Origin: Trissonchulus latispiculum
Taxonomy: Eukaryota; Nematoda; Enoplea; Enoplida; Ironidae
DNA length: 64,000 nt
Reading direction: 5' to 3'
Assembly: GCA_030248195.1 (NCBI GenBank)
Contig: JASAND010020984.1
Span: 1-64,000 of the forward strand
The position numbers were made by a program, and so were the translations under genes. This document shows, piece by piece, positions 1 to 10,500 of the stretch. How positions within the stretch are numbered: the first letter of the stretch is position 1; each line of letters begins with the position of its first letter. Below the pieces are notes generated by a model that saw only the letters and a program-made list of their open reading frames with translations, was not told where the DNA came from and searched no databases.

Positions 1-1498
1 AGCTAATTAGTATCAGAAGTTCCAAAAGAGGAAAGTGCAGGAGCCACGTACTGATTTCAAAAAATAGGCAAGTAAAAATGTGAATTTTCAAAACCTTGCG
101 AGGTAACAAAATTTAACGTTTTTTTTTTAAACAAGGTGAACATGCGGCCAACTAAGGGTGAACTAAATGGAGTAGAGTATAATGGCCTGGATAGAACTGT
201 TCCAGATTAGATAGTTTTAACCAAAAACCATGCTGCTGTGCTGCACGTTTCTATGCAAACGGGAACACTTTTGGAGCCATTTTTAAAATTTGTGCGCCGA
301 GGTCGGCACAGGTGAACATTGAGTGAACATGGCCAAATCTCATACATACCTGAACCGTTTTTGTTCCCGTTTTGGTTTTTGGATTACGTATGGACAGCTC
401 TTCCTTTACACAAAGTTATAGCCTCCCACGATCAGTTTCGTTTTCGCTGTGACGCCCTCGGCACAGAATTTCAAAATTTTCAAAAAGGTAATTAGGAGAG
501 CTCAAAGATAGTGAAAAATGAGAGGGTGAACACTTAGGTAAAAGGCTATGAAGTATTCTGTGAAAAAGGAAAAGGAAATATAGAAGAACGCATGAATCTA
601 AAATAAAGATAAAAAGTAAAAATTAATGACGCTAAAACAAAAATCTTTGCAACAACACGAAAATTTGGGTGAAACACAGGTGCGGCGTACAAGCAAAAAT
701 ACAAGAAAACACAAAAGCAAAACAAAATTACTGCAAAGAAAGTAGATTCGGGTTGAAATTTTTGGCAAATTTGTGAAACACCATCATACGTATGTAAATC
801 TCGTGAAAAATCCAACAAATTTTTTCGTGTTGTTGTGCAAAGATTTTCTTTTGTTTTAGCATGTTTTCATTTTTTTTAATTTTTTTTATTTCTTTTTATA
901 TATCTTACCCTATTTTAGATTCATGCGTTCTTCTATATTTCCTTTTCCTTTTTCACAGAATACTTCATAGCCTTTTACCTAAGTGTTCACCCTCTCATTT
1001 TTCACTATCTTTGAGCTCTCCTAATTACCTTTTTGAAAATTTTGAAATTCTGTGCCGAGGGCGTCACAGCGAAAACGAAACTGATCGTGGGAGGCTATAA
1101 CTTTGTGTAAAGGAAGAGCTGTCCATACGTAATCCAAAAACCAAAACGGGAACAAAAACGGTTCAGGTATGTATGAGATTTGGCCATGTTCACTCAATGT
1201 TCACCTGTGCCGACCTCGGCGCACAAATTTTAAAAATGGCTCCAAAAGTGTTCCCGTTTGCATAGAAACGTGCAGCAGCATGGTTTGGTTAAAACTATCT
1301 AATCTGGAACAGATTCTATCCAGGCCATTATACTCTACTCCATTTAGTTCACCCTTAGTTGGCCGCATGTTCACCTTGTTTACGTTAAATTTTGTTACCT
1401 CGCACATTTTTGAAATTCACTTTTTACTTGCCTATTTTTTGAAATCAGTACGTATTTCTTGCACTTTCCTCTTTTGGAACTTCTGATACTAATTAGCT
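1..1498. mobile_element. Foldback (palindromic) element, about 1.5 kb
   Basis: The first ~670 bases reappear inverted at about 818-1498. The ends read AGCTAATTAG on the left and CTAATTAGCT on the right. Matching continues inward through the CATGAATCTA block (near 590 and 920) and an ACAACACGAAAATTTG block (near 650 and 820), leaving a loop of about 150 bp. No transposase-like protein is visible; short ORFs on either strand are mirror images of each other. The element may begin before base 1, so its left end is uncertain. It is probably a non-autonomous foldback or MITE-like DNA element. Confidence 0.85.
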
Positions 1499-3060
1499 AA
1501 GTCACTATAACCTTTCACTTTCACGTTTTTGTGTTTTTTCTCACTTTTGATGTATTGCACCTTTTATTTTGTGTTTAGCTGATTTTGGTAATGTCGGTAT
1601 TTTTTGCCCAACGCCTTGGTTGTCACTCCTGTATTTTGGACTAACTGCCTGCAGCTTTCTGTCCTGATTGGTTCTTTCTTGGATGACCTTTAAGGTGGTA
1701 TTTTTCTGTTTATTCTTTCTTTAGTATATACTATACGTATATACGTATATACGTATATATTCGATTTTTGAAATTTCTATGCTTCAAATACATTGACTGG
1801 TATTCTCGGTGCTTAGATTCCGTTAGATTTTTCAATTTTTAATACATTTTAACCGTATTTGTAAGTTGTTTAGAACTTATTAAATATACGTTGTTTTCGA
1901 AATTTAGAAATTTACTTACTACTCCAGCAGGGTTGCAGCCTCTCTGAAGGGTGAAAAGTTCTCGTTTCTCGTAATTAAGTTTTTAGATTTTCAATGATTG
2001 TTGCCCTTTGAATTAGTGACAGTTTACTCCAACAGTGCTGTTGCTACAACACCCTAAGCTTGACACACTTTCTGACGATCCTAATTAGTTTTTCGTCTTT
2101 CAGGGTTTCGCACTCGTAACCCCCCGAGGGGTTGCAACCCTTCCACGCTTTAAAGGTCAACCCTGCGGTAATTGTAAAATCATATCAAATTAAATCAATC
2201 TGCAAAGCATTTTCATATTTTACCGTTTTTATTTTTGGGTTTCTTACCTTTTTCACCCTCTTTTTGGAGTGGTGCCTATGCGGGCTGCTGCGACCTCCGT
2301 ATGCCGGGTGGGGAGGGCCGCACGCTCGGTATCATTCTTTTTCTTTTGATTCCGTTTTGAGTAGCTGTGAGTCTTTCTTTGATGTGGCACAGGCCTTTGT
2401 GCCGGTACCTCCATATGCTGGGGCGTATCGACACTCTGGTCTGGAGCTTCCCAAATCTTAGGTGGGGCTGTAATTGTGTAGTCTATAATTATGTCGTACT
2501 TATTTTTGTTTTGCATAAATAATTTTGCCATTTTATTAATTAGATTCCATTGTGTGCTTTAAATTTGTTGGCCTTAATTTTTGTTTTGTGTTCTAAGATT
2601 TTGCTGTCGTCTAATCATTTCTACTGTCCGGTGCCGCCCCCCTGTCTGGTGCGCAGGTGTGCTCCCAATGGTGATTGGTGTCTATGATGGATCTGGGTGG
2701 TGGCTGCGGTGCAGCTCTCGTTTGGCTGCTTGCGGGGTCGTTCGGCCCGCTGTGATTTGGCCGCCGGTTGTGATGGTGCGAGCTTGGCTGTCCACACAGG
2801 TTGGCTCCCTGTCTTGGTGCTATTTCTGGTGCACCGGGTTTTCCCGCTAACTTTTTATCTGTTTTGCCACGTCTGGCCGTGACTTTTTCTATTTCTGGGG
2901 TGGTATATCTATGCGGGTACGTTCGCGCTTTGCCTGCGCGTTCCCTTGACTAGGTGGGGGCCTAACCGTTATAGGGTCCCCTTGGACTGTGAATGGACTG
3001 CGCACGAGAGGTTGTAAGGCCTCCTGTTTTCCTGACTGGCCGGTCCTGGTGTGAGCAGGG
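1499..3060. other. T-rich stretch without supported genes
   Basis: The plus strand is strongly T-rich, like the stretches that follow the two NADAR ORFs further on. A short TATACGTATA tandem lies near 1735-1760. Small ORFs at 2132-2461 and 2581-2850 show no recognisable domain and no convincing codon bias. The part near 2930-3060 is more GC-rich and could be a decayed LTR or leader, but no partner copy was found in the window. Confidence 0.4.
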
Positions 3061-3079
3061 GGCTTTCTACGGGTAGAAT

Positions 3080-3370
3080 CAGCCGCCGGGCCCTACGGCC
3101 GGTCGTCGGCGGCCACCGGACGGCCGGGCCCTGGCCTGCTGCCAGACATATTCTTCAGTATTTGAAGGCAATCTGAGATAGAAAGTTGCAAAATATTTAT
3201 ATTATGCATTACAAAGGCAATGGTTCTGACATTGTGACTAAACACTGCTGTTAACCTGGTTGCCGGCCAACGACCGGCCGGCGGCTTGGCCAACGGCCGG
3301 CCGCCGGCCAAACGGGTTGGCGCCAAGCGCCGCCGGCCGGCCGGCGGCCGGCCGCCGGTTGGGCCATCTA
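3080..3370. repeat. GGCC/CCGG-rich motif block
   Basis: Two GC-rich patches, about 3082-3140 and 3240-3366, are built from overlapping GGCCGG and GCCGGCC words. They flank about 100 bp of AT-rich sequence. The composition closely resembles the GGCCGGCC element at 47232-47652, which has clear terminal repeats and a target duplication, so this may be an older relative. No target duplication could be read here. A minus-strand ORF crossing the block is explained by the repeat itself. Confidence 0.5.
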
Positions 3371-4116
3371 GGCTGTGTTTGCCATCCTGACCTGGTTGCC
3401 ATCCTGACCTGGTTTCGTGATGGTTTGGGGTTCCTGGCCGACTGTCGACTTGTGCTTCAGCATTGACTTTTGGGTCATTCCATCCTGTTGTGGCAGCCAA
3501 GTCCAGGGTGAACTGTTGTTGGCTTCTGAAATCTTGGGCTCGCTGGTGCGGTGCTGAATTGAATACCGCTGTCCCCTCCTTGGCACACCTGTTGACACTG
3601 TCTCTCCACCCTATATTGTGGTTGTGGTAGTTTCGGGTTGTCTGTTCTGTTGCATATTTCTTTAGAATAGTTTGGGAGGGAGCCGTTTGGGACCAAATTT
3701 TTCTAAAAATGGGGTGTTTGATGGTTTTTGTTTCTTTCATATGGGTACCCGCTACCTCGGCTTGGCCGTTGTAAATGTCCGTTTGCAGGTACTTGATTAG
3801 ACGTTTTTCACTGTTGCTTTTTGATATTTCTTTCTAGTAATCCGATTTAACAATTTATTCTAGTTTTGTTTTGGTTCTTACGTTTACTGACTATATGTAT
3901 TCTAATTTTTGATTGAAGCACATTGAAAAACGGTTTCAAAAATGGTTTCTTGTGTTTCTTGTTCGCATAACCTCACATATCTCAAAGCCTCGTGTGAGCT
4001 TCTGGTCGGTCCTGAAGTTTCCTGTAGTAGTCTAGGTTCCCTAGTAGGTAGTTTTGTGTAGCTGTTTGTAGTACTGTTGTAGTAGTTAGTTATGTGTTGT
4101 AGTAGCGCGTGTAGGC
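3371..4116. other. No supported gene
   Basis: The stretch starts with a short local duplication of a 'gaCCTGGTTgcCATCCT'-type phrase (about 3381-3415). The remainder is unremarkable T-rich sequence. Open frames on the minus strand have no recognisable domain. Confidence 0.3.
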
Positions 4117-4246
4117 GTGTGGGGGGGGGGGGGGGGGGGTGGGGGGGGGTGGGGGGGGGTTGGTGGGGGGGGGGGGGGGGGGGGGGGGGGGGGGCGGCGG
4201 GGCGGGGGTGGGGGGGGGGGGGGGGCGGGGGTGGGGGGGGGGGGGC
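4117..4246 (+). repeat. Long interrupted G tract
   Basis: About 130 bases are almost pure G with scattered single T or C. It is a strong G-quadruplex candidate or an assembly artefact. Glycine-rich (plus) and proline-rich (minus) ORFs crossing it are consequences of composition. A second, longer tract of the same kind lies at 32290-32550. Confidence 0.9.
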
Positions 4247-4980
4247 ATGGAGCTTCGTTTTTTTCAGCTGGTGAAACGGGTAATACTGTAGTCCATAGTG
4301 GCCTACCTCGAAAGGAGGTGAGTTTAATTTTGAGCTTCCAATTCGCAATTATGTAGTATCATGGGGACGCAGAGCCCCATATAATATGAGCTATAAAGGC
4401 ACTTTGCGGATTTTGGAAAAGTGCTAATTAGGCAGAACTGAATTAACGGGAAGGAATTAAGAGCCAATTTTTACATTTTTGAAATCTCCAGGCCAAAGAG
4501 CTTTCGGAATGATACCAAACTTGCCCGGAAAAAATGAACTTTGGAAAAATCGACTTTCTCTTACGGGTTTGAAAGTGGGGTTTTTTTTCTCTGTATTCAG
4601 CATGATTTTTTCCATTTTTCTGTTAACTCGATTTTTCAAACGGCCCACTAGGAAAAATTTTTCTATACTATTTTTTGATTATCTAGGCACATGGCATTTA
4701 GCAAGTTTATGTTTTTTTCCCGAATTTCGATCTGGTTCGATTTTTATAGATGGTCAAAAATGGAAAAAATAGCGTTTTTGGACACCTTCAAGCTGAAAAT
4801 TCTAGTCCGAAAATTTGAAAATAGCAAGTACAAAAGCAGGCACAGAAACAGCGTTTTTCGACCTCGGGGTGGTACCCATATATGGTAAATCGGGGTCCTG
4901 AACACGATGGGCATACTGCCGAAACCGACGGATGTGACCTCTGACCCACAGCGCCTACCCACAGTGGCGCCGGTGTAGGC
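4247..4980. other. No supported gene
   Basis: AT-rich sequence with poly-T patches. The last ~80 bases (about 4900-4980) look like a degenerate edge of the tandem repeat that follows. ORFs of 60-100 codons overlap on both strands and none resembles a protein family. Confidence 0.3.
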
Positions 4981-5548
4981 TCAAAAATGAAAGTCTTCAA
5001 AAGTGGTCTTGTTTGGTATCAAATGAAAGCCCTTGGCGAGGCGGTCAACTTTTGTCATTATGCCACACCCGAAAAGTGGCTCCATCGTCCTGTGGGCGGG
5101 TAGCCCCTTACAGTGGCTCCGCTGTGGCTCAAAAAAATGAAAGTCTTCAAAGTGGTCATGTTTGGTATCAATGATAGCCCATGGTGACGATCAACTTTGT
5201 CATTATGCCACACCCGAAAAGTGGCTCCATCGTCCTGTGGGCTGGTGCCCCACCCACAGTGGGTCAGCTGTGGCTCAAAAATGAAAGTCTTCAAAAGTGG
5301 TCATGTTTGGTATCAAATGAAAGCCCTTGGCGAGGCGATTAACTTTTGTCATTATGCCACACCAGATGAAAAGTGGCTCCATCGTCCTGTGGGCGGGTGT
5401 CCCACCCACAGTGGGTCCGCTGTGGCTCAAAAATGAAAGTCTTCAAAAATGGTCATGTTTGGTATCAAATGAAAGCCCTTGGCGAGGCGATCAACTTTTG
5501 TCATTATGCCACACCAGATGAAAAGTGGCTCCATCGTCCTAAAACCCA
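4980..5548. repeat. Tandem repeat, unit about 143-152 bp, four copies
   Basis: The phrase ATGAAAGTCTTCAAA recurs at 4987, 5138, 5281 and 5433, so the spacing is 151, 143 and 152 bp. Each unit also carries TTTGTCATTATGCCACACC, then AGTGGCTCCATCGTCCTG, then a CCCACAGTGG phrase. Small indels between units scatter the reading frames, so the ORFs here are not genes. The unit length is close to a nucleosome repeat, as in many satellites. Confidence 0.9.
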
Positions 5549-5598
5549 CCCATTATGTATGGTATCACACTCTGATACAATACCAAAAATGAAATAGG

Positions 5599-6354
5599 AC
5601 AAGTAGGAAAAATGCTCCTTGCAGTCGCATGAAAAAGTTAATATGAGCTATGATGGCCAACATTTAAGCGTGTCAAGGACAAGACTTAAAATGTTTAATA
5701 TGAGCCAGCATCTAAATATGTAGAGGACAAGATCTAAACGTCTAACATGAGCCGCTACGTTTCTCTTGGGCTCATATTGACGCAAATGAAATGGCTAATA
5801 TATTTTGTAGATACAAAGGCTTTCTTCAGATAGATACTAAGGTTAGGATGGTTTGCATATGCAAGGATGGTAAGGCTGGATGAAATCTCACTAGGTAAGT
5901 ATATATCGTCTGTGACAGTTCTAATTTTTATTTCCTTATTCAGGTTTATATTGATTGCTTTTGTTAATAATTTATATACATGTACATACGTATAGTGATA
6001 TCTGAAGCAGCGTCGTAAAACAAACACATTTTTTTGAAGTGAAGTTGAAAAATCTGGCAATTCTGATTTTTGCTTAAAACGTATACGCCAGTATTAATAT
6101 TCAGTCTTTGCTGGCTAGGTATAATAATGTCTGTTTAGAGGACACGTACCACAGGCGTAACCAAAGTGAGCGTCAATATGAGCCCACGAGAAACGTAGCG
6201 GCTCATGTTAGACGTTTACATCTTGTCCTCTACATATTTAGATGCTGGCTCATATTAAACATTTTAAGTCTTGTCCTTGACACGCTTAAATGTTGGCCAT
6301 CATAGCTCATATTAACTTTTTCATGCGACTGCAAGGAGCATTTTTCCTACTTGT
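5599..6354. mobile_element. Inverted-repeat element, about 756 bp
   Basis: The left arm (about 5599-5783) returns inverted at about 6169-6354. Both carry TTAATATGAGC, ACATTTAAGCG or its complement, and the phrase around GAAACGTAGCGG. About 385 bp of AT-rich sequence separates the arms. No transposase is visible. Short related phrases occur near 26040-26100. It is probably a non-autonomous DNA element. Confidence 0.8.
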
Positions 6355-7342
6355 ATTCTTATACATAATATATTCTTGCATGGCGGGGCGGGAACTGCCG
6401 CCAAACAACTTGCCGACCAGAGGGTTCCTCCGGGACCCTATATTTTAGAAATAATTTCAAAAAATTTCCAGGTAAGTTTCAGTATGAAAATTACCGTTTT
6501 CGGCTTGATTGCACCCATTCTCAGAAATGTTTTATTACTCTAAACAACATTCTGCATAAGATATTAATTTGTGGTATTGCTTTAGACATTTTTTGCCTTT
6601 CCTTGAGGCTCTAAATGAGAAACATTCCACATACTATTCTTTAAATTTCTAAAAGCTATCCTCTCCCTAAATTCTTAAATATCTCCTTAAATTCTTAAAT
6701 ATTTTTGTCATGAGACCAGCATTATTACATCATCAACTTCTTAGTTCAGTTCAGGATATTCTGCTAATCCTTCCGAATTTCTTTAGTTCCACGTCATGTA
6801 GTTAATGTCTCGCGTTCGCATTATCGGCCCCAGTTCTGCTTACGAAGCAATTGCAAGGAGTAAGTAAGAGTCACACGTTCTATTACCAGCTCTAGGCACA
6901 TGCTGTTCTCTAACGGCTAACCACCTCCACAAATGTCATCACTTCAAATTTTTACCCACTACTCTTGCTGAGTAGTTGTGTTTTCTAGCTTCAAAACGGA
7001 ACGATACCGCGAGTACACAGAAACGTGTGCTGGGTGAACATTTGTGGGAGTGGTCACTAAAGTACGCCAGGGCGCCTTTTTTCCTATTTTTTTCGCATAA
7101 AATTCCTATATTTTTTCCTATTTTTTCAAAATGCAGAGTAGGCGGCCAGAAGTACGCGTTTGTGGTCAGTCATCCGTTAACTTCGCAGAGCATTTAATAT
7201 ATGTACCTACATCGGACAGCGAGCCAGGCCACACTATTATATCTTATGTATTCTTGATGTTACTTGCTATCACTTCGCCTTGAGTGCATGTTCGATTAAT
7301 ATGTATATAGTTAGTTGTTGTCTAGTTTATTGCCTGTTATAG
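6355..7342. other. Sequence upstream of the TMCC exons
   Basis: It probably holds intron, plus one candidate exon at 6787-6859 that is listed separately. No N-terminal TMCC sequence was recognised. An ORF at 6976-7197 looks non-coding. Confidence 0.35.
6787..6859 (+). CDS. Candidate upstream exon of the TMCC-like gene
   Basis: A 73-nt open stretch lies between a plausible acceptor (TTCTTTAG before 6787) and a consensus donor (GTAAGTAAG at 6860). In one frame it has no stop. It ends in the phase that would join the exon starting at 7343, whose first base completes a codon. The ~23 residues it encodes do not match a TMCC segment I recognise, so it may be a chance fit. Confidence 0.25.
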
Positions 7343-7583
7343 AGCCACCTCTCCTGAACCACCAGAAGAAAAATGGATCTCAGTATTGCAGTATGGATCA
7401 CCCGAAGTGTTGGGAGGACCCTCAGGAGGACCCTATCGCTCCGGTCCTGGCAGTGCACCCACAGGGCGCTACTCCCCCACACCCCCTCGACAGGGCACCT
7501 TCAGTGTGGAGCCGATTCTTGCCGAAATTCGCCAGATTAAGCTGGCTACTCAGGAAGTCAAGGAAACCGTTGAATCCCTTAGA
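7343..7583 (+). CDS. TMCC-like gene, exon with linker and start of coiled coil
   Basis: The acceptor is TGTTATAG just before 7343 and the donor is GTAGGC at 7584. The exon begins with one base finishing a codon. The translation is rich in Pro, Gly and Ser, then moves into FSVEPILAEIRQIK, which corresponds to the start of the conserved coiled coil in TMCC proteins. The exon ends on a codon boundary after ...ETVESLR. Confidence 0.82.
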
Positions 7584-10500
7584 GTAGGCCAATCTTACCT
7601 TGCGTTGTTTATTTTTAGACTTATATACCGCTGAAAGCGTGAAGGCTTTACTTAGCGGTGCTAAGTTCTGCAAATGCTTTAAAGCTTGTAATGATGAAAC
7701 TATTTTGCTTTGTTATGGGTTCTTTGATGTCTGAAATAGTTTTTGTATTTCAGCAGCAAGTTCAACAGGAATATGCCTACTTTCATCAAGCTTTACACGA
7801 GGAGAAGTACAGATATCAGGTACATTCGTAGCTTCTAATGTACTGGCTTTTGCTTATTCTAATTCTTGGTTTTTACCGTTGGGTTGGCCTAACAACTTAT
7901 CTGTTGAGTGTTCACTGATTAGTCCTTTCTTCTCTAATCAATCTTTAACAACAACAACATACAACAACAACAACAACAACATAATGGACTTATTAAAACG
8001 AGGAATGGAGTTGTTGCCGTTAATTTTAATTTGTCATTTTTAGATCTTATTTGTCGTCTTTTATTTCAGAAACTGGAGGATCAGATGAACGATCTCACGG
8101 AGCTGCATCAGGCAGAAATGTTGAATCTGAAGCAGGAGATTGGAAGTATGGAGGATAAGATATCCTATCAGCATAATGAGCGCCTCTCAGAGATTAATGA
8201 TGCCGTGGAGCATGCTCATACAAGGGTATGATTTTATTGAGCAGGGAGTGTGGGGTGTTGATCGAACTAGCTTCCTTTGCATGCATCCATGCTTTATTAA
8301 AGGCACCGTAAGACGCAGTCCTGTCTTGAGCGTTATAACCTTCGACAAGCCTCGCCGTGCGCCCTAGACAGCACAGCTAAGCTGTATTTAATTGGTCAGT
8401 GAGCTTTTACTACGAGTTATACAACACTTACTGAACGTTGGGAATGTTGTTCCCTGTCGATATGCAATTTAGAACGCCAAATTAGTCTTGTTTGGAAACT
8501 TTCTTCAATTTTCAGCTTGTCATTGAGTCGTCAGTGAAAGCGTGGCCAAAAGGCATTACTAGCTGAAATCAGTGCATGTTTATTTAAAAAGTAAAATCAA
8601 AATGCAGTTTAAGTCGGTGCTGTTTTGCATTTCAGATATCAAAGCTAGAGCATGCTCAGCAAACCTTTAATTTGGAAGGATTTCAACCGACATCCAGCTT
8701 ATTTGCCCTTAAAGCTTTTAACATTCTTATAATATTTCTGCAATGCATTTTGGTAATCATTTCAACTCTTGCGCAGGCCATCTTACCCTTCTTAAAAACA
8801 AGGTATACGGTAGTTTTGTTCTTCATTATAAACTTGTGTGTTTAGTGGACTACCTGCTTACAATGACTTGTTGTGCGTAAATCTGTATACGTTACAGTTC
8901 ATGGAAAGAATGACCGTTGGCGAAATTGACAAATTGGGGGAATTTCAAGAAAAAATGGCAATTTTAGCAAATTTAGCTACATTTATGGACTTAAGGGGGG
9001 GGGTCCACCATGAAAAAATTTGTAGTCACGGATTTCGCTCATTTTTACACATAATGTAGCCACACATGTTGTGCGTACCAAGTTTAAATATTGAGTTGTT
9101 TCCATCCATGTCTCCGCGAGTTATGAGCTATCAACTGCTTGCAATTGTAATAATTGGCGAAACGAGGGTACCGCTTGAGACTAAAGCAATTTTCTCTAAA
9201 CAGTCTTTGGTTTTGGAGCCTTCAATGGGGTGTACATTTGAAAATTGATCTAAAGAATTAATTTTGCCCCGGTGTTGGCAGGCTAAACGTGATTTCATGC
9301 CTTTTAACGACTTTTAGGGAGCAGCAAAGCAAATGTTGAGGTTAGATCATAAAACCCTTTAACAGCCATTAACTTCAATTTGGTGCATTTGCGGACCATA
9401 GCCCAAGAAGAAAAAATGTTCCCGCATTATGGCTTTCGATTGATGTCAAATTTGTCATGTTTTCAGAAATTTGAAAAATTCGTTTTTTGCCATAAGGGTA
9501 CACAGTCCGATGATTGGGATGCAGCGACCACGTTGGGCTACTTAGCAGGAATAATTGTAGTCAACAGTGAACTGCAGCCACCAGAAATAACGTAAAACGA
9601 GATATTTTGGCATTTGGTAGCTGGTGATTGCAATGGATTCACCAATAGGCAAAAATCTGAAAAATTCAAAATTTTGGCAAAAACTAATTTTTGTGTTAAA
9701 AAATCTCAAACTGGGCAAAGATTATAGGCATCATTTGCAGTGTCGTTAGGGAAATGTCTATTTATATACTTTGATTTGTTGGAATTAGATTTCTGATTTA
9801 GGCTTTTGAATTTTTTTTAAAATAATTTTTGAAACCTGCTGACTGCGAGAAAATTGACGTTTTTCGCCAGTGGAAACTGGGGTTGTAAGTTTGAGCAAGG
9901 ATTACAAAAATTCAAAGGTCTAAATCAAAAATTCAATTCCAACAAATCAAAGTGTATAAATAGACGTTTCTAACGATACCAAATTATGCTGATAATCTTT
10001 GCCCAGTTTCGTGATTTTTTGACACTAAAAAAATTGAAACTTTTCCAGTTTCCTATGTTTAATACATGAGATTCCAACTCTGGAAGTGAAATTACTCATT
10101 AACCGTAAAATATCCTACTTTAATTTAAAAAACTCGTTAAAATATACCAAACGGAGAACAAACTATGTGAAAACGAGCATAATCGGCGATTGTCGAAAAA
10201 TCGGCCAAAAATGGACCCCCCCCCCCTTAAGTTTGAGCATATTTTGCAACTAAGCTCATTAACCAACTCGTTCGCGGAATAAACTTCCACAGAATTTTTC
10301 GACAACATTTTTGAACTTTTACGCAATTTTGGAATTTTTTCAATTTTCAAAGGCAATTTTCGCGAGCGAGATGTTTTATGAGCTTGCTTAAATTTAGTTG
10401 CAAAGTATGCTCAAGCTTAAGACCCACAAATGTAGCTAAATTTGCTAAAATTGCTATTTTTTCGTGAAATTTCGCCAATTTGTCAATTTCGCCAACGGTC

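Noticed and set aside
3093..3740. 215-codon minus-strand ORF
   Set aside because: It crosses GGCC-rich repeats, gives Gly/Arg/Pro low complexity and has no recognisable motif.
4092..4348. Gly-rich and Pro-rich ORFs on both strands
   Set aside because: Produced by the G tract at 4117-4246; flanking residues show no domain.
4980..5548. CRISPR-like array
   Set aside because: Units are ~148 bp with similar content throughout, without short repeats and unique spacers; a satellite in a eukaryotic context.
8716..8775. Possible intron inside the fourth TMCC exon (GTAATC to GCGCAG)
   Set aside because: The stretch is in frame without stops and encodes part of the first TM segment at the place expected for the family.
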